A stretch of 64,000 bases of DNA. Source: Devosia ginsengisoli. GTDB lineage: Bacteria; Pseudomonadota; Alphaproteobacteria; Rhizobiales; Devosiaceae. Positions 1 through 10,182 of the stretch are shown here, piece after piece. Where the stretch lies: assembly GCF_007859655.1 (NCBI RefSeq), contig NZ_CP042304.1, positions 2,916,501 to 2,980,500 of the forward strand, written 5' to 3'. The translations under genes were made by a program, and so were the position numbers. Position 1 is the first letter of the stretch, and every line of letters starts with the position of its first letter. A model generated the notes under the pieces. It was not told where the DNA came from and made no database searches. It saw nothing but the letters and a program-made list of their open reading frames with translations.

Positions 1-73
1 GGGCGACGAACAGGGCAATACCGCGATAGAGCGGACGATCCAGCCAGCGGGTTTCGGCTTCTGCCGCGCTCAT
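1..73 (-). CDS. livM: Branched-chain amino acid ABC transporter permease LivM, N-terminal fragment
   Basis: Only the first 24 codons are in the window; the gene runs off the left edge. The visible N-terminus is short and polar (MSAAEAETRWLDRP) and then turns hydrophobic, as expected before the first membrane segment of a LivM-type permease. Its ATG overlaps the TGA of livH (ATGA, 70-73), so the two are translationally coupled. The identity comes mainly from its place directly after livH in a livG-livF-livH order. The second permease of a Liv transporter normally pairs with LivH to form the membrane channel. Confidence 0.7.
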   Translation of the reverse strand, partial: MSAAEAETRWLDRPLYRGIALFVA

Positions 74-1074
74 GTGGAAACTCCCTTGAAGATACCGGTG
101 GGGCGCACCAGCAGGGTCACGACCAGAATGACGAAGGCCACGGTGAGCTTGTACTCGGTGGGCACCAGCGCCAGATTGGCCGGCAGCGCCATGCCTTCGG
201 GCAGGATTCCATTGAGCGGGCGCAGCACTGCCGTCCAGTTGAACACGGCTAGCGTCTCGGCAAAGGCAATGAGGAAGCCACCGACAATGGCGCCATAGGC
301 ATGGCCCAGCCCGCCCACAATGGCAGCAGCGAAGATGGGCAGCACGATATTGAAGGCCAGGTCCGGCATCAGCGCCACGTCGAGCGCCAGCATCACCCCG
401 GCCACACAGGCGAGACTACCGGCAATCACCCAGGTCACCCGCACCACCAGCGCGGTATTGATGCCCGAGACCTGCGCCAGGTCGGCATTGTCGGCCATGG
501 CGCGCATCGCCTTGCCCAGCCGCGAGCGCGTCAGGAACAGGTGCAGCGCAATCACCAGCAGCGCCGTGACCACGAACATCAGCACCTGCGGCTCGGTGAT
601 CGAGATCGGCCGCGTGCCGCCCAGGGCGCTCATGTCGATGCGGAAAATGTCCTTGGGCTCGGTGTCGTAGAAGCTGCGTGTGCCCGAGCCGAAGATCAGC
701 CGGATCAGGCCCTGGATCATCAGTGTCACGCCGATCGAGGCGATCAGCATGGTCACCGGCTTGGCGCCGCGCTTGCGCAATGGCGCGTAGAAGCCTTTGT
801 CGATGCCCAGCGCCAGGAAGGCCGCGATCACCATGGCCACCGGCAGCACGACGAAGCCCGTCGGCAGCGGCGTCACGATGCCCAATGCGGTGCACAGGCC
901 CGCCAGCACGAAGGCAACGAAGGCCCCCATGGTCATCATGTCGCCATGGGCGAAATGGGCGAAGCGCAGGATGCCGAAGATCAGCGTGACGCCGATGGCG
1001 CCCAGCGCATAGATCGAGCCGAGCACGGTGCCCGAAATCAGCACGCGGTTGATGAAGAAAATGAGTTCGTCCAT
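70..1074 (-). CDS. livH: Branched-chain amino acid ABC transporter permease LivH
   Basis: A 334-residue inner-membrane permease, about the usual LivH length. It is a succession of hydrophobic helices with the conserved early segment GSIYALGAIGVTLIFGILRF and the nearby AHGDMMTMGAF motif typical of the BPD_transp_2 family. The late GGLGHAYGAIVGGFLIA motif also fits. It would form half of the membrane channel for leucine, isoleucine, valine or related amides. The start lies 5 nt after the livF stop and the end overlaps livM, so all belong to one operon. No periplasmic binding protein gene is in the window, so the substrate cannot be stated. Confidence 0.92.
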   Translation of the reverse strand: MDELIFFINRVLISGTVLGSIYALGAIGVTLIFGILRFAHFAHGDMMTMGAFVAFVLAGLCTALGIVTPLPTGFVVLPVAMVIAAFLALGIDKGFYAPLRKRGAKPVTMLIASIGVTLMIQGLIRLIFGSGTRSFYDTEPKDIFRIDMSALGGTRPISITEPQVLMFVVTALLVIALHLFLTRSRLGKAMRAMADNADLAQVSGINTALVVRVTWVIAGSLACVAGVMLALDVALMPDLAFNIVLPIFAAAIVGGLGHAYGAIVGGFLIAFAETLAVFNWTAVLRPLNGILPEGMALPANLALVPTEYKLTVAFVILVVTLLVRPTGIFKGVST

Positions 1075-1079
1075 GACCC

Positions 1080-1784
1080 TCAGCCCCCGAGGAAACTTTT
1101 GGCGACTTCGGGATCGGCGATGAGTTCGGCGCCGGTACCGGTGAAGCGGTTCTGCCCATTGGCGAGCACGAAGCCGCGCGAAGCGAAGGCCAGTGCCTGG
1201 CGAGCATTCTGCTCGACCATGAGGATGCCGACGCCTTCCTTGTTGACGCGCATGATGGTCTCGAAGATTTCGATGACATAGCGCGGCGACAGGCCTGCCG
1301 ACGGCTCGTCCAGCATCAGCAGCGTCGGCTTGCTCATCAGCGCCCGGCCCATGGCCACCATCTGCCGCTGCCCGCCCGACAATTCACCCGCCGGCTGCCG
1401 GCGCTTTTCCGCCAGCACGGGGAACATCTGGTAGACCCAGTCCATCGTATCGCGAAAATCGTCGCGCCTGGTGAAAGCGCCCATTTCGAGATTTTCCTCG
1501 ACGGTCAGGGTGGTGAAGACGTTCTTTTCCTGCGGCACGAAGCTGAGCCCCATCGGCACCAGCGTGTCGGGCAGGGAATTGGCGATATTGCGGCCACCGA
1601 ATTCAATCGTGCCGCCGGTGACCCGGAGCAGGCCGAAAATCGCCTTGAGCGTCGTCGACTTGCCGGCGCCATTGGGGCCGACGATGACGCCGATATCGCT
1701 CTGCTCGATGGCCATGTTGACGCCATTGAGAATAGGCGCGCCGCCATAGCCGCCAACGACGTTCCTGAGTTCGATCAGCGCCAT
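1080..1784 (-). CDS. livF: Branched-chain amino acid ABC transporter ATP-binding protein LivF
   Basis: A 234-residue cytoplasmic ATPase subunit. Walker A is GPNGAGKST near residue 37, the ABC signature is LSGGQRQ, Walker B is LLMLDEPSAGL, and the H-loop position carries Q in MVEQNARQAL, which is a LivF hallmark. It pairs with LivG to power the LivHM channel. It starts with ATG at 1784, directly after a stem-loop that separates it from livG, and ends 5 nt before livH. Confidence 0.93.
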   Translation of the reverse strand: MALIELRNVVGGYGGAPILNGVNMAIEQSDIGVIVGPNGAGKSTTLKAIFGLLRVTGGTIEFGGRNIANSLPDTLVPMGLSFVPQEKNVFTTLTVEENLEMGAFTRRDDFRDTMDWVYQMFPVLAEKRRQPAGELSGGQRQMVAMGRALMSKPTLLMLDEPSAGLSPRYVIEIFETIMRVNKEGVGILMVEQNARQALAFASRGFVLANGQNRFTGTGAELIADPEVAKSFLGG

Positions 1785-1787
1785 CCA

Positions 1788-1834
1788 CGGGTCTCCCCAA
1801 AAAGTGGGAACCGGTTTTTGGATAAGGAGACCCG
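1788..1834. repeat. Intercistronic stem-loop between livG and livF
   Basis: Outer arms CGGGTCTCC (1788-1796) and GGAGACCCG (1826-1834) enclose inner arms CCAAAAA (1797-1803) and TTTTTGG (1815-1821), with a 4-nt bulge (ATAA) on one side. The core (AAAAAGTGGGAACCGGTTTTT) resembles a short palindrome seen in many rhizobial genomes. In the transcript it would form a strong hairpin between livG and livF. It may set the relative amounts of the two mRNAs or be a small mobile palindrome. The structure is read directly; the role is inferred. Confidence 0.6.
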
Positions 1835-1837
1835 CAT

Positions 1838-2620
1838 CTACGCCACCTCGACGGGTGTGCCGAAATAGGCTTCGACAATGGCTGGATTGGCGCGGATTTC
1901 GGCCATCGGGCCCTCGGCGATCTTCTCGCCCTGCGCCATCACGATGACCGGATCACATAGCCGCGCGATCAGATCCATATCGTGTTCGATGACGAAGAAA
2001 GTATAGCTCAACTCGCGGTTCATGCGCTCGATATTGGCCGCCAGGTCGTTGAGCAGCGTCTTGTTGACGCCGGCCGCCACCTCGTCGAGCAAGACCACCT
2101 TGGCATCGACCATCATGGTACGGCCCAGTTCGAGCAGTTTTTTCTGCCCGCCCGACAGGTTCCCCGCCAGTTCGTTGCGCACATGGCCGAGCTTCAGGAA
2201 GTCGATGACGTCCAGCGCCTTCTTGCGCACCTCGGTTTCGCGCGACTTGCTGAGACCGGGACGGAACCAGGCATTGCCGAGATATTCGCCCGGCTGGTCG
2301 CCCGGCACCACCATCAGATTTTCCAGCGCCGTCATGTTGGAGAATTCATGCGCGATCTGAAAGGTGCGCAACATGCCCGCCCGGAACAGCTCATGCGGCT
2401 TGAAGCCGGTGACATCGACCCCGTCGAAGATCACCGAGCCGCCATCGGGCACGATATTGCCGGCCACCATGTTGAACAGCGTGGATTTACCTGCCCCGTT
2501 CGGTCCGATCAGCCCGGTTATCGAGCCGCGCCTTACCGATAGCGAGCAGTTGTTGACGGCGGTGAGACCGCCAAAGCGTTTGCTGACGTTGCGAACGTCG
2601 ATAACCAAGTCAGAGGACAC
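1838..2620 (-). CDS. livG: Branched-chain amino acid ABC transporter ATP-binding protein LivG
   Basis: A 260-residue ABC ATPase with Walker A GPNGAGKST near residue 38, signature LSGGQKK, Walker B VVLLDEVAAG and switch His in VIEHDMDLI. The proline after the Walker B glutamate found in most ABC proteins (DEP) is valine here. The C-terminal BCA_ABC_TP_C extension (IVEAYFG) marks it as LivG. It is the first gene of the visible liv operon. The start is a GTG at 2620 that leads into DLVIDVRNVSKRFGG; no in-frame ATG fits better. Confidence 0.92.
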   Translation of the reverse strand: MSSDLVIDVRNVSKRFGGLTAVNNCSLSVRRGSITGLIGPNGAGKSTLFNMVAGNIVPDGGSVIFDGVDVTGFKPHELFRAGMLRTFQIAHEFSNMTALENLMVVPGDQPGEYLGNAWFRPGLSKSRETEVRKKALDVIDFLKLGHVRNELAGNLSGGQKKLLELGRTMMVDAKVVLLDEVAAGVNKTLLNDLAANIERMNRELSYTFFVIEHDMDLIARLCDPVIVMAQGEKIAEGPMAEIRANPAIVEAYFGTPVEVA

Positions 2621-2703
2621 CCAGACCCGTCCCGATTCCTGAAGCCGAAGGCACCCGGTTCAATCCGGGCGATTTTGCGGCATCTGCTCATAAGGCGGGG
2701 ACA

Positions 2704-2719
2704 TGGTCAACCTTGACCA
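2704..2719. promoter_or_regulatory. Palindrome between mgsA and livG
   Basis: TGGTCAA and TTGACCA are separated by two bases. The site lies 6 nt after the mgsA stop and about 85 nt upstream of livG on the same strand. It could be an operator for the liv operon or a weak hairpin after mgsA. There is no T-run beside it, so a factor-independent terminator is unlikely. Confidence 0.3.
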
Positions 2720-2724
2720 GGCAG

Positions 2725-3087
2725 TCAAAGATACGCGAGCACTGCGTCGGCTGTGGATTTGTTGTTGGCGCAGGGTACGTCATAGAGCGTCGCCAGCCGC
2801 GTCAGCGCCTTCACATCGACATCATGCGGCTGCGCCGAGAGCGGGTCGATGAAGAAGATCAGCACGTCCAGCTTGCCCTCGGCGATCATGGCGCCGAGCT
2901 GCTGGTCGCCCCCCAGCGGGCCACTCTTGAGCAGCGTTACCACCATCCCGGTCGCCGCCATGACCCGGCTGCCCGTCGTGCCCGTGCCCCAGAGTTCGTG
3001 CTGGCTGAGCTTGAGCTTGTGATGCTCCGCCCAGACACAGAGGTCGTCTTTCTTGTCGTCGTGTGCCACCAGGCCGATCCGCGCCAT
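2725..3087 (-). CDS. mgsA: Methylglyoxal synthase
   Basis: Cytoplasmic enzyme converting dihydroxyacetone phosphate to methylglyoxal plus phosphate, the entry to the glycolytic bypass. The family's active-site signatures are all visible: VAHDDKK near the N-terminus, the phosphate-binding GTGTTGS, SGPLGGDQQ with the catalytic Asp, and DPLSAQPHDVDVKAL with the His-Asp pair. It is 120 residues from the ATG at 3087, which begins the first beta strand (MARIGLVAHD). The Escherichia coli enzyme is about 150 residues; the missing part is the extreme C-terminus after the last core helix. An upstream in-frame ATG at 3120 would add 11 residues. Confidence 0.93.
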   Translation of the reverse strand: MARIGLVAHDDKKDDLCVWAEHHKLKLSQHELWGTGTTGSRVMAATGMVVTLLKSGPLGGDQQLGAMIAEGKLDVLIFFIDPLSAQPHDVDVKALTRLATLYDVPCANNKSTADAVLAYL

Positions 3088-3123
3088 GCTGCCCTCCAGA
3101 TGCAGGCAACTTACAAGCACGCT

Positions 3124-3504
3124 TCACGCAAAAAGGGCAATGGCCTCGCTGAGCAGGATGCCGATCCGGTCCACCGGAATGTCGTCGCCCGGCACGAGGC
3201 GCAGATAGCGCCCCTTCTTGAGCCCATCCCCGGCCAGCAAGCCATCGCCATGCGCCAGCAATCGCCCATGCTCGAAATAGAGCGACACCCGGTCGGCCTG
3301 GGCAAAGACCGAACAGACATGCCCGGCGCCCGCATGGCGGAAATTGACCGATCTCCAGCCGCTCATCACCTTGCCCGAAAGACCCGGATGCGCCGCAACC
3401 AGCGCCACCAGCCGGGCTGTGAGCTCGGCCACCGGCGCCGGCAAGGGCGCGATCAGCGCTGCGAAGTCGCTGGAATAGACCGGATCGACGGCGGAAGTGA
3501 GCAT
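3124..3504 (-). CDS. DUF1801 domain-containing protein
   Basis: A 126-residue soluble protein of the DUF1801 (YdhG-like) family. The core is GWRSVNFRHAG, then a strand with SVFAQADRVSLYF, then LKKGRYLRLVPGDDIPVDRI. Members are small cytoplasmic proteins without an agreed biochemical function. The ATG at 3504 is preferred over an upstream GTG at 3534 because a GGGA ribosome-binding site lies 8 nt before it. It is 37 nt upstream of mgsA on the same strand, so the two may be cotranscribed. Confidence 0.75.
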   Translation of the reverse strand: MLTSAVDPVYSSDFAALIAPLPAPVAELTARLVALVAAHPGLSGKVMSGWRSVNFRHAGAGHVCSVFAQADRVSLYFEHGRLLAHGDGLLAGDGLKKGRYLRLVPGDDIPVDRIGILLSEAIALFA

Positions 3505-3543
3505 GGCGGCGTCCCGATTTTGACACCGCGCCACCCTGCCGCT

Positions 3544-3570
3544 CGCTGCTGACAGGGCGTGTCAGCAGCG
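3544..3570 (-). terminator. Perfect 11-bp stem-loop after the PAS chemoreceptor
   Basis: CGCTGCTGACA and TGTCAGCAGCG enclose a 5-nt loop, 12 nt beyond the stop of the receptor at 3582. It lacks a strong T-run, so it is either a weak terminator or a 3'-end stabiliser. Confidence 0.45.
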
Positions 3571-3581
3571 GAATCGCCGAC

Positions 3582-5334
3582 CTAGAACTCGTTCCAATCC
3601 AGCTTGATGGCGGCATTGCCCACCGTCTTGAGGGCCGGCATTGCGCGGGCGGGCGCCCGGACCGGCGCTGTTGCGGCACCATCCATCTTGAACACATCGA
3701 CGATACGGTCGAGTTCGCTCGCCTGTGCCTCGGTCTGTTCGATGGCCGCATTGGTTTCTTCCACCAGCGCCGCATTGTGCTGGGTCATTTCGTCCATCTG
3801 GCGCACCGCCACCGTGACCTCGTCCAGCGCCGCGGCCTGTTCGCTGTTGGCCCGGGCTATGGCGTCGATCAGTGTCGAACTTTCCTGTGCTCCGCCCAGA
3901 ATGGCAAGCAGCTTTTCCGAGGCCTGCCCCACCAGCCGCGCACCATTTTTGACCTCGCCGGCACTGGCCTCGATCAACACTTTGACATCGGCCGAGGCAC
4001 TGGCGGCCGATTGCGCCAGTCGCCGCACTTCCACCGCGACCACGGCAAAGCCCGCACCGGCCTCCCCGGCCCGCGCCGCCTCGACCGAAGCATTGAGCGC
4101 CAGCAGGTTGGTCTGGAAGGCGATGTCGTCGATCAGCCCGATAATGTTGGAAATCTTGCCCGAACTGGTCTCGATCGCCGCCATGGCTGCATTGGCCTCG
4201 GTCATCACGGCGCCGCCCTCAGTCGCGCTGGCCGACACGGCCTTTGCCTTCTGGCTGGCCGTTGCCGCTCGGGTCGCGTTTTCCTGCACCGCGGTCGACA
4301 ACTGCTCGACCGAGGCCGACGTCTCCTCGATGGTTGCTGCCTGTCTGGTCGTGCGCTCGGACAGATCGTTGGCGCCCGAAAGGATTTCGCTGGTCGCCGT
4401 CTTCAGTGATCGTGACGTTTTCTGCAGCCCGTTGACGATATCGAACAACCGGCTCAGCGACTGGTTGAAGGCCAGCCGCGCGCCGCTCGTAGTGGCCCGT
4501 GAACTGGGTATCGATTCGTCCCGTCAGGTCCCCTTCGGCCATCTTGGCGAGGCTGGCCGTCAGCTCGCCGATAATCCCCTCAGCCCGTTTGCGCTCGGTG
4601 ATGTCGGTCGCGAACTTGATGACCTTCACCGGCTTACCACGCGCATCCAGGATCGGATTGTAGGACGCCTGGATCCAGACCTCCTTGCCGCCCTTGCCGA
4701 AGCGCTGAAATTCCGCGGCAATATATTCACCGGCACGCAGCCGCTCCCAGAATCGGGCATAGTCCGCGCCGCCAGTATAGGCCGGATCGCAGAACATGCG
4801 GTGGTGCTTGCCGGCAATCTCGTCCATCCGATAGCCCAGCGTGGCCAGGAAATTCTCGTTGGCCCGCTGCACGATGCCATCGAGGTCGAATTCGATCATG
4901 GCCTGTGCCCGGCTGATCGCGGCCATCTGAGCCTCGTGATCGGCCGCCTGGTTCTTCTGGGCGGTAATGTCGGTAGCAAATTTGATGATCTTGACCGGCT
5001 TGCCACGCTTGTCCAGGACCGGATTGTAGGACGCTTGTATCCAGACGTCCCGCCCGCCCTTGGCAATACGCCTGTAAACCGCGGCCTGGAACTCGCCAGC
5101 AGCAAGGTCCGCCCAGAACTGGCTATAGGCCGGTGATTGCGCCTCAACCGGATCGACAAACATCCTGTGATGCTTGCCGACGATCTCTTCGAGCCTGTAG
5201 CCCAGGGCCGCAAGGAAATTCTCGTTGGCGGAGATGATGCTGCCATCGAGATTGAACTCGATAACTGCCTGGCTGCGCATGATTGCGTCAACCCTGGCCC
5301 GCTCGTCACTGCTGCTCTGTGCAAACATACCCAT
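3582..5334 (-). pseudogene. Soluble chemoreceptor with two PAS domains, frameshifted
   Basis: The N-terminal frame (5334 to about 4480) encodes two consecutive PAS domains with PAC motifs. Each holds an ANENFLA.LGY motif, a KHHRMF motif and a VWIQASYNP strand, and they are followed by a HAMP-like segment ([11 protein letters not shown]). The signalling domain continues in another frame from about 4475 to 3582, with the hairpin tip [21 protein letters not shown] and the tail KLDWNEF. A single extra base at about 4475-4483 (GCGCGCGGCTGG) joins the frames: without it the reading becomes ...[23 protein letters not shown]. There is no membrane segment, so the intact receptor would be cytoplasmic. 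It is the last of seven tandem receptors. True mutation or sequencing error cannot be told apart here. Confidence 0.8.
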
Positions 5335-5693
5335 CGAGAAAGGCCTCCAGCCCCGCCCTGCCGCCTTGCGGCACCTGCGTAAATGTTATGAAGAAGAATT
5401 GGATAAGCGGAGGTTCCGGCTCTGCTCGCAGGTTCTGCGTAGCCGACTAAGCAGATGTCCCAGGTCGTGCCCTGGCTGCCAGTCCCAAGGGCAAGGTTCT
5501 GCCGGTCGCAATTGTGTTGCTGTCTGCTGCATGGCCGCACGTTCACCTGCCACCACCGGCCCCCATGGCGATGATCGACATTGTTCTGCGCCCATCTTCG
5601 AGGCTGACCGCGAAAGGTTAAGAGAACGCCAATTCCGATGCGGCGGAAACAAAAAGGACACCCCGCATGGCGACCACCGGCTGATCTGCCCGA
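5335..5693. other. Intergenic region without a recognised gene
   Basis: This 359-bp stretch between two receptor genes has only arginine/serine-rich frames that look like noise. It should hold the promoter or leader of the PAS receptor. No clear terminator or RNA is visible. Confidence 0.5.
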
Positions 5694-7289
5694 CTAGAAC
5701 TCGTTCCAGTCCGGCGCGATGGCGGTATTGCCCACCGTGGCCACCCTGGGACGCGCCTGCGGCGGTACCCGGCGCACCGGCGAGGCGACGGCGCCGATCT
5801 TGAACACATCGACGATGCCGTCGAGTTCGCTGGCCTGCACCTCGGTCTGCTCGATGGCGGCATTGGTTTCTTCCACCAGCGCCGCATTATGCTGGGTCAT
5901 CTCGTCCATCTGCCGCACCGCAACCGCCACTTCCTCGAGCGAGGACGCCTGATCCTTGTTGGCCTGGGCGATGGTGTCGATGAGTGCGGCGCTTTCCTGC
6001 GCCCCGGCCAGGATATCGAGCAGGGTTTCGGCGGCCTGTCCAACCAGCCGCGTCCCGGCGCGCACCTCGGCAGCACTGGCTTCGATCAGGGCTTTCACCT
6101 CACTCGATGCATTGGCCGCCGATTGCGCTAGGCGGCGTACTTCCACAGCAACCACGGCAAAGCCCTTGCCGGCATCGCCGGCGCGGGCTGCTTCCACCGA
6201 GGCGTTGAGCGCCAGCAGGTTGGTCTGGAAGGCGATATCGTCGATCATGCCGATAATGTTGGAAATCTTGGCCGAACTGGCTTCGATCGCCGACATGGCC
6301 TGGTTGGCTTCCTTCATCACCTCGCCGCCCTGCGTGGCATTCTGCGACACGGCCTGGGCCTTGTCGCTCGCCGTCGCCGCACGGCGGGCATTTTCCACCA
6401 CGGCCAGCGACAATTGCTCGACCGAAGCCGACGTCTCCTCGATCGTGGCTGCCTGCCTTGTGGTGCGTTCGGACAGGTCGTTGGCGCCGGAGAGAATTTC
6501 CCCGGTCGCGGTCTTGAGCGAGCGCGAGGTCTGCTGCAACTGACCGACGATCCCGGTCAGCTTCTCGGCCACCGCATTGGTATCGCCCTTGATCTGCTCG
6601 AATTCCGGCTCGAAATCGTCGGTGATGCGGGTCGTGAGGTCACCCTGTGCCATATCGCGCAGCACCGCCCCGGTGAGGGTCACCGCGCGGTTGATCTTGG
6701 CCTGGGCCTCGGCGTCCGCGGCCTTGGCATCGGCCGTGAGCTTCTCGAAATAGACGGACACGCCGATATCGATATCGAGCAGCATGGATTTGAGCACATC
6801 GGCCAGCGCCATGCCCATCGCGTCGGTCGCCGCCATCACCTCTTCGGGTGAGACCGCCTTGCGCCCGAACCGTTTCGCCTTGGGTTGCAGGGCCTCGGCC
6901 ATCACGTCGCGAACCAGGCCCAGCACCAGCGTTTCCACGATGATGCCATAGCCCCCGATATGCCAGCGCGGCTCCAGCCCGATCTGGGCATGGCGCAGGC
7001 CGACGCGAGAACTGGCCTCGTAATAGGCGTCGTCGAACTGGCCGGCGGCAATCGCCTTCCAGTGTCCGACCTGCTTGGATTGGGCCCGGTCCATCTGCTG
7101 CTTGCCATCGAAGAATTTCATGACCGCCGGAACCGTGGCGATCTTGGCGTAGAACTTGTCCAGCGCCAACGGCAGATGCCGGTCGACATGCGCCTGGACC
7201 GTTGCCAGCCGGCGCTGCGCCGCCGCGTCGAGGCCGATGAAATCGAGACGGGACTGCAGGGCGTCTTTGGGAGTTGAGGTCGATGACAT
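5694..7289 (-). CDS. Globin-coupled chemoreceptor (HemAT-like aerotaxis sensor)
   Basis: A 531-residue cytoplasmic receptor. Residues 1 to about 180 form a globin-sensor domain. The proximal haem ligand is likely His100 in [18 protein letters not shown], a signature of HemAT-type protoglobins. A HAMP-like module ([17 protein letters not shown]) follows, then the coiled-coil signalling domain with tip [22 protein letters not shown] and the tail APDWNEF. There are no transmembrane segments. By family knowledge the haem binds O2 and controls CheA, giving aerotaxis. The DWNEF tail fits the xWxxF CheR/CheB tether consensus. It is one of seven tandem receptor genes. Confidence 0.9.
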   Translation of the reverse strand: MSSTSTPKDALQSRLDFIGLDAAAQRRLATVQAHVDRHLPLALDKFYAKIATVPAVMKFFDGKQQMDRAQSKQVGHWKAIAAGQFDDAYYEASSRVGLRHAQIGLEPRWHIGGYGIIVETLVLGLVRDVMAEALQPKAKRFGRKAVSPEEVMAATDAMGMALADVLKSMLLDIDIGVSVYFEKLTADAKAADAEAQAKINRAVTLTGAVLRDMAQGDLTTRITDDFEPEFEQIKGDTNAVAEKLTGIVGQLQQTSRSLKTATGEILSGANDLSERTTRQAATIEETSASVEQLSLAVVENARRAATASDKAQAVSQNATQGGEVMKEANQAMSAIEASSAKISNIIGMIDDIAFQTNLLALNASVEAARAGDAGKGFAVVAVEVRRLAQSAANASSEVKALIEASAAEVRAGTRLVGQAAETLLDILAGAQESAALIDTIAQANKDQASSLEEVAVAVRQMDEMTQHNAALVEETNAAIEQTEVQASELDGIVDVFKIGAVASPVRRVPPQARPRVATVGNTAIAPDWNEF

Positions 7290-7537
7290 TATGGGCTCAC
7301 GAATAATGGTTCCGAGGTTCGACCATCCGCGACTCCCAAATCGTGATCTGGATCAAACCGGCGCCATCCAGCCACCGACATGGTAAAGAGATGGTGAACG
7401 GAGCGATGTATGCACCCGCGACATCTTCCACCGGCACCGCAGACCGAATCCCAGTCATCGCAAAAGTCGGCGACAGGCTAGGAGCCGCCGAATCTCGTCG
7501 CCAGTTGCGCCAATTGCTTAGGTAGTTTCGGGTGGCC

Positions 7538-9997
7538 CTAGCCGGCTTTGCCGCGCCCGAAATAGGCGCCGGCGACCGCCTTGAGATCGCCAATCACGCC
7601 GCGTGCACCACTTTCGCGTTCCGGCGCCGGCCTGGCGCCCCCACCAAGGGTGAAGACGCTGATGACCCGGTCGAGTTCGTTGGCCTGCGCCTCGGTCTGT
7701 TCGATGGCGGCATTGGTCTCTTCCACCAGGGCCGCATTGTGCTGGGTCATCTCGTCGAGCTGGCGCACCGCCACATTGACCTCGTCGATCGAGGCGGCCT
7801 GTTCGCGGCTGGCGCGCGCGATCCCGTCCAGCATGGTCGCATTGGCGCGAATGGCTTCCTGCACCACCACCAGCCGCTCGGCAGCGCTCGCCACCAGTCG
7901 CGTGCCGCCCTTCACCTCGTCGGCCGACTGTTCGATCAGCGCCTTGACGTCGGATGACGCACTGGCGGCCGACTGGGCCAGTCGCCGCACTTCCACGGCA
8001 ACCACTGCAAAGCCCGCACCGGCCTCTCCGGCCCGCGCCGCCTCCACCGAGGCATTGAGCGCCAGGAGGTTGGTCTGGAAGGCGATGTCGTCGATCAGGC
8101 CGATAATGTTGGAAATCTTGGCCGAGGACTGCGTGATGCGGTCCATCGCCCCGGTCGCTTCGCCCATCACCGCGCCGCTGGCCTCGGCCTCGCTCGAAAC
8201 CGTCCGGGCCTGCTGGCTTGCCTGCTCGGCCTGGGCGGCATTGTCGACCACCGTCCGGCTGAGCTGCTCGATGGCGGCACTGGTCTCCTCGATCGTCGCG
8301 GCCTGCCGCGTCGTGCGTTCGGAAAGATCGTTGGCGCCGGAGAGAATTTCGCCGGTGGCGGTCTTGAGCGTGCCCGACGTGCCGCGCAACTGGGTGATGA
8401 TGTCGCCGAGCTGCTCGGCCACGCCATTGGTATCCTGCTTGAGCCGGGCAAAGGCGCCCTTGTAGTCGCCGGTCATGCGGTGGGTCAGGTCGGCACGGGC
8501 CAGCGAGGCCAGCACGCTGCCGGTTTCGGTCAGGCCGCGATCGACCGTCGCCACCAGGTCGTTGACATCGAGCGCCAGCTGCCGCAGCTCGGGATCGTCG
8601 AGTTCGGTGCCGACGCGGCGCGAGAAATCGCCATCTATGGCCGCGCCGACCACCGCGCCGATATCCTGCTGCAAGCCCTGGATGACGGTGACGCGCCTGG
8701 CGCGCTCCTCGCTCATATCGAGCTCGGCGCTCCTGAGGTCACGCATCTTGAGACCATTGCTGCGGAACACATCCACGGCCTCGGCCATGTAACCCAGCTC
8801 GTCGGCGCGCTCGAGGCCGGGCACCACGGCATCCAGCTTGTCGCCGGCGATTTCGGCCATGGCATCGGTGAGGCGGGTGATCGGCCGCGTGATCGTGCGA
8901 GCAATGAGAATGCTCGTTATCGCCGCCAGCGCCAGCAGCACCAGCCCGATGACAAGCATCGTATTGCGCAACCCGGCCGATGGCGCGGAAATATCGGCTT
9001 CGCTTTCCAGCGCCACCACGGCCCAGTCGACGCCGCCAAAGGTCAGCGGCTCGCTGGCGGCCACATAGGCTGCGCCCTCATGATGCGACAGCGGCCCGAT
9101 CGCCGCCGTCCCAGCCAGCGCCGCGCTCACCGCGTCGCCCTGCAGCGACAGCACCAGCACGTCATTATCTTCCGTTCGGGCGGCATCATTGCGCACCAGC
9201 CCATCCTGGCCGACGAGATAGGTCTCCCCGCTCTCGCCCAAGCCCTGCGTGCGATCCAGCACTTCGCCAATGCGGCCGGTGGACATCTGGTAGGCGAGCA
9301 CGCCGATCAGAAAACCCTGATCAAAGACCGGCGAAGCAATGAAACTTGCCGGGGCGCCACCGCTCGGGCCATAGGGCGCGAAATCGGACAGGAAGACCTG
9401 CCCCGCCTCGCCCGCCATGGCTGATCGCACCACCTTGCCCAGGTCGCTATCGGCCCATGGCCCACCGCCTTCGGCGAAATTGGTGGCGAAATCGGCGTCC
9501 TTGGAGACGGTGTAGACATTGTTGAAATTGGTATCGAACAGCAGGACGTCGTAATAGCCGCGCCGTTCCTGCATATCGCGGAAATCGGCATGGAGGCTTC
9601 GGTGATGCAGGTCATAGACCGGCAGCCAGTCCGAGGTTTCGAGCTTGAGCCGTTCGCCCGCCGGATTGGGATTGCGGGTGATATAGGCGTCCTGCAGCAG
9701 CTCGACCGGGTCGCCCTGCCCCTTCAGCGAGCGCATGGCGCCCGAAAACAGATCGATGGCGGCGGCGATTTCCGACCGCCCGGCAAACAGCGTCAAATCC
9801 TCGGCGACTTCATTGAGATAGGCATCGAGCGACGAGCGCGCATTGGCCGCCGCGGCAGTCAGGCGCTGCTCGGCCTGGTTGTTGACGATGCTGCTGCTGA
9901 CCGCATAGGCCGCCAGCGCCAGGCTGGCGCCGGTGACGAGCGCGATCGCCACCACCATGGCCGGCAGCTTGAAGGCAAGTTTGAGCTGGGTCGTCAT
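7538..9997 (-). CDS. Membrane chemoreceptor with dCache-type sensor, no C-terminal tether
   Basis: An 819-residue methyl-accepting chemotaxis protein. TM1 lies near residues 12-36, a large periplasmic dCache-like domain spans about 40-340 ([10 protein letters not shown] and [15 protein letters not shown] are typical Cache strands), and TM2 is near 345-370. Then come HAMP, two further HAMP-like modules (GDFSRRVG and [11 protein letters not shown]) and the signalling hairpin ([22 protein letters not shown]). The ATG at 9997 has GGAAG 8 nt upstream; an earlier TTG at 10039 is less likely. Unlike the other six receptors of the array it ends ...AYFGRGKAG and lacks a DW(N/S)EF tail, so it may depend on neighbours for adaptation. 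Confidence 0.9.
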   Translation of the reverse strand: MTTQLKLAFKLPAMVVAIALVTGASLALAAYAVSSSIVNNQAEQRLTAAAANARSSLDAYLNEVAEDLTLFAGRSEIAAAIDLFSGAMRSLKGQGDPVELLQDAYITRNPNPAGERLKLETSDWLPVYDLHHRSLHADFRDMQERRGYYDVLLFDTNFNNVYTVSKDADFATNFAEGGGPWADSDLGKVVRSAMAGEAGQVFLSDFAPYGPSGGAPASFIASPVFDQGFLIGVLAYQMSTGRIGEVLDRTQGLGESGETYLVGQDGLVRNDAARTEDNDVLVLSLQGDAVSAALAGTAAIGPLSHHEGAAYVAASEPLTFGGVDWAVVALESEADISAPSAGLRNTMLVIGLVLLALAAITSILIARTITRPITRLTDAMAEIAGDKLDAVVPGLERADELGYMAEAVDVFRSNGLKMRDLRSAELDMSEERARRVTVIQGLQQDIGAVVGAAIDGDFSRRVGTELDDPELRQLALDVNDLVATVDRGLTETGSVLASLARADLTHRMTGDYKGAFARLKQDTNGVAEQLGDIITQLRGTSGTLKTATGEILSGANDLSERTTRQAATIEETSAAIEQLSRTVVDNAAQAEQASQQARTVSSEAEASGAVMGEATGAMDRITQSSAKISNIIGLIDDIAFQTNLLALNASVEAARAGEAGAGFAVVAVEVRRLAQSAASASSDVKALIEQSADEVKGGTRLVASAAERLVVVQEAIRANATMLDGIARASREQAASIDEVNVAVRQLDEMTQHNAALVEETNAAIEQTEAQANELDRVISVFTLGGGARPAPERESGARGVIGDLKAVAGAYFGRGKAG

Positions 9998-10182
9998 CGA
10001 GAGAGCTTCCGGAGTTGTGGCACTGCTGCCTTTTGCCAAGGCATGCCCGCTTCTCCTCTTCCGCGGCCATGACGCACGGAAACCATAGGAAGATGATGGT
10101 TAAGGAAGCCCTTCCTTGCCTGTCATGAGACCGTCATCGGCTTCCGGGGATAGACCCCCCCGGAAGCCATGGATGATGGGGC

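Noticed and set aside
5386..5661. Small minus-strand frame between two receptors
   Set aside because: Composition is Ser/Arg/Pro-rich without any motif, and the same space must hold the promoter of the next receptor.
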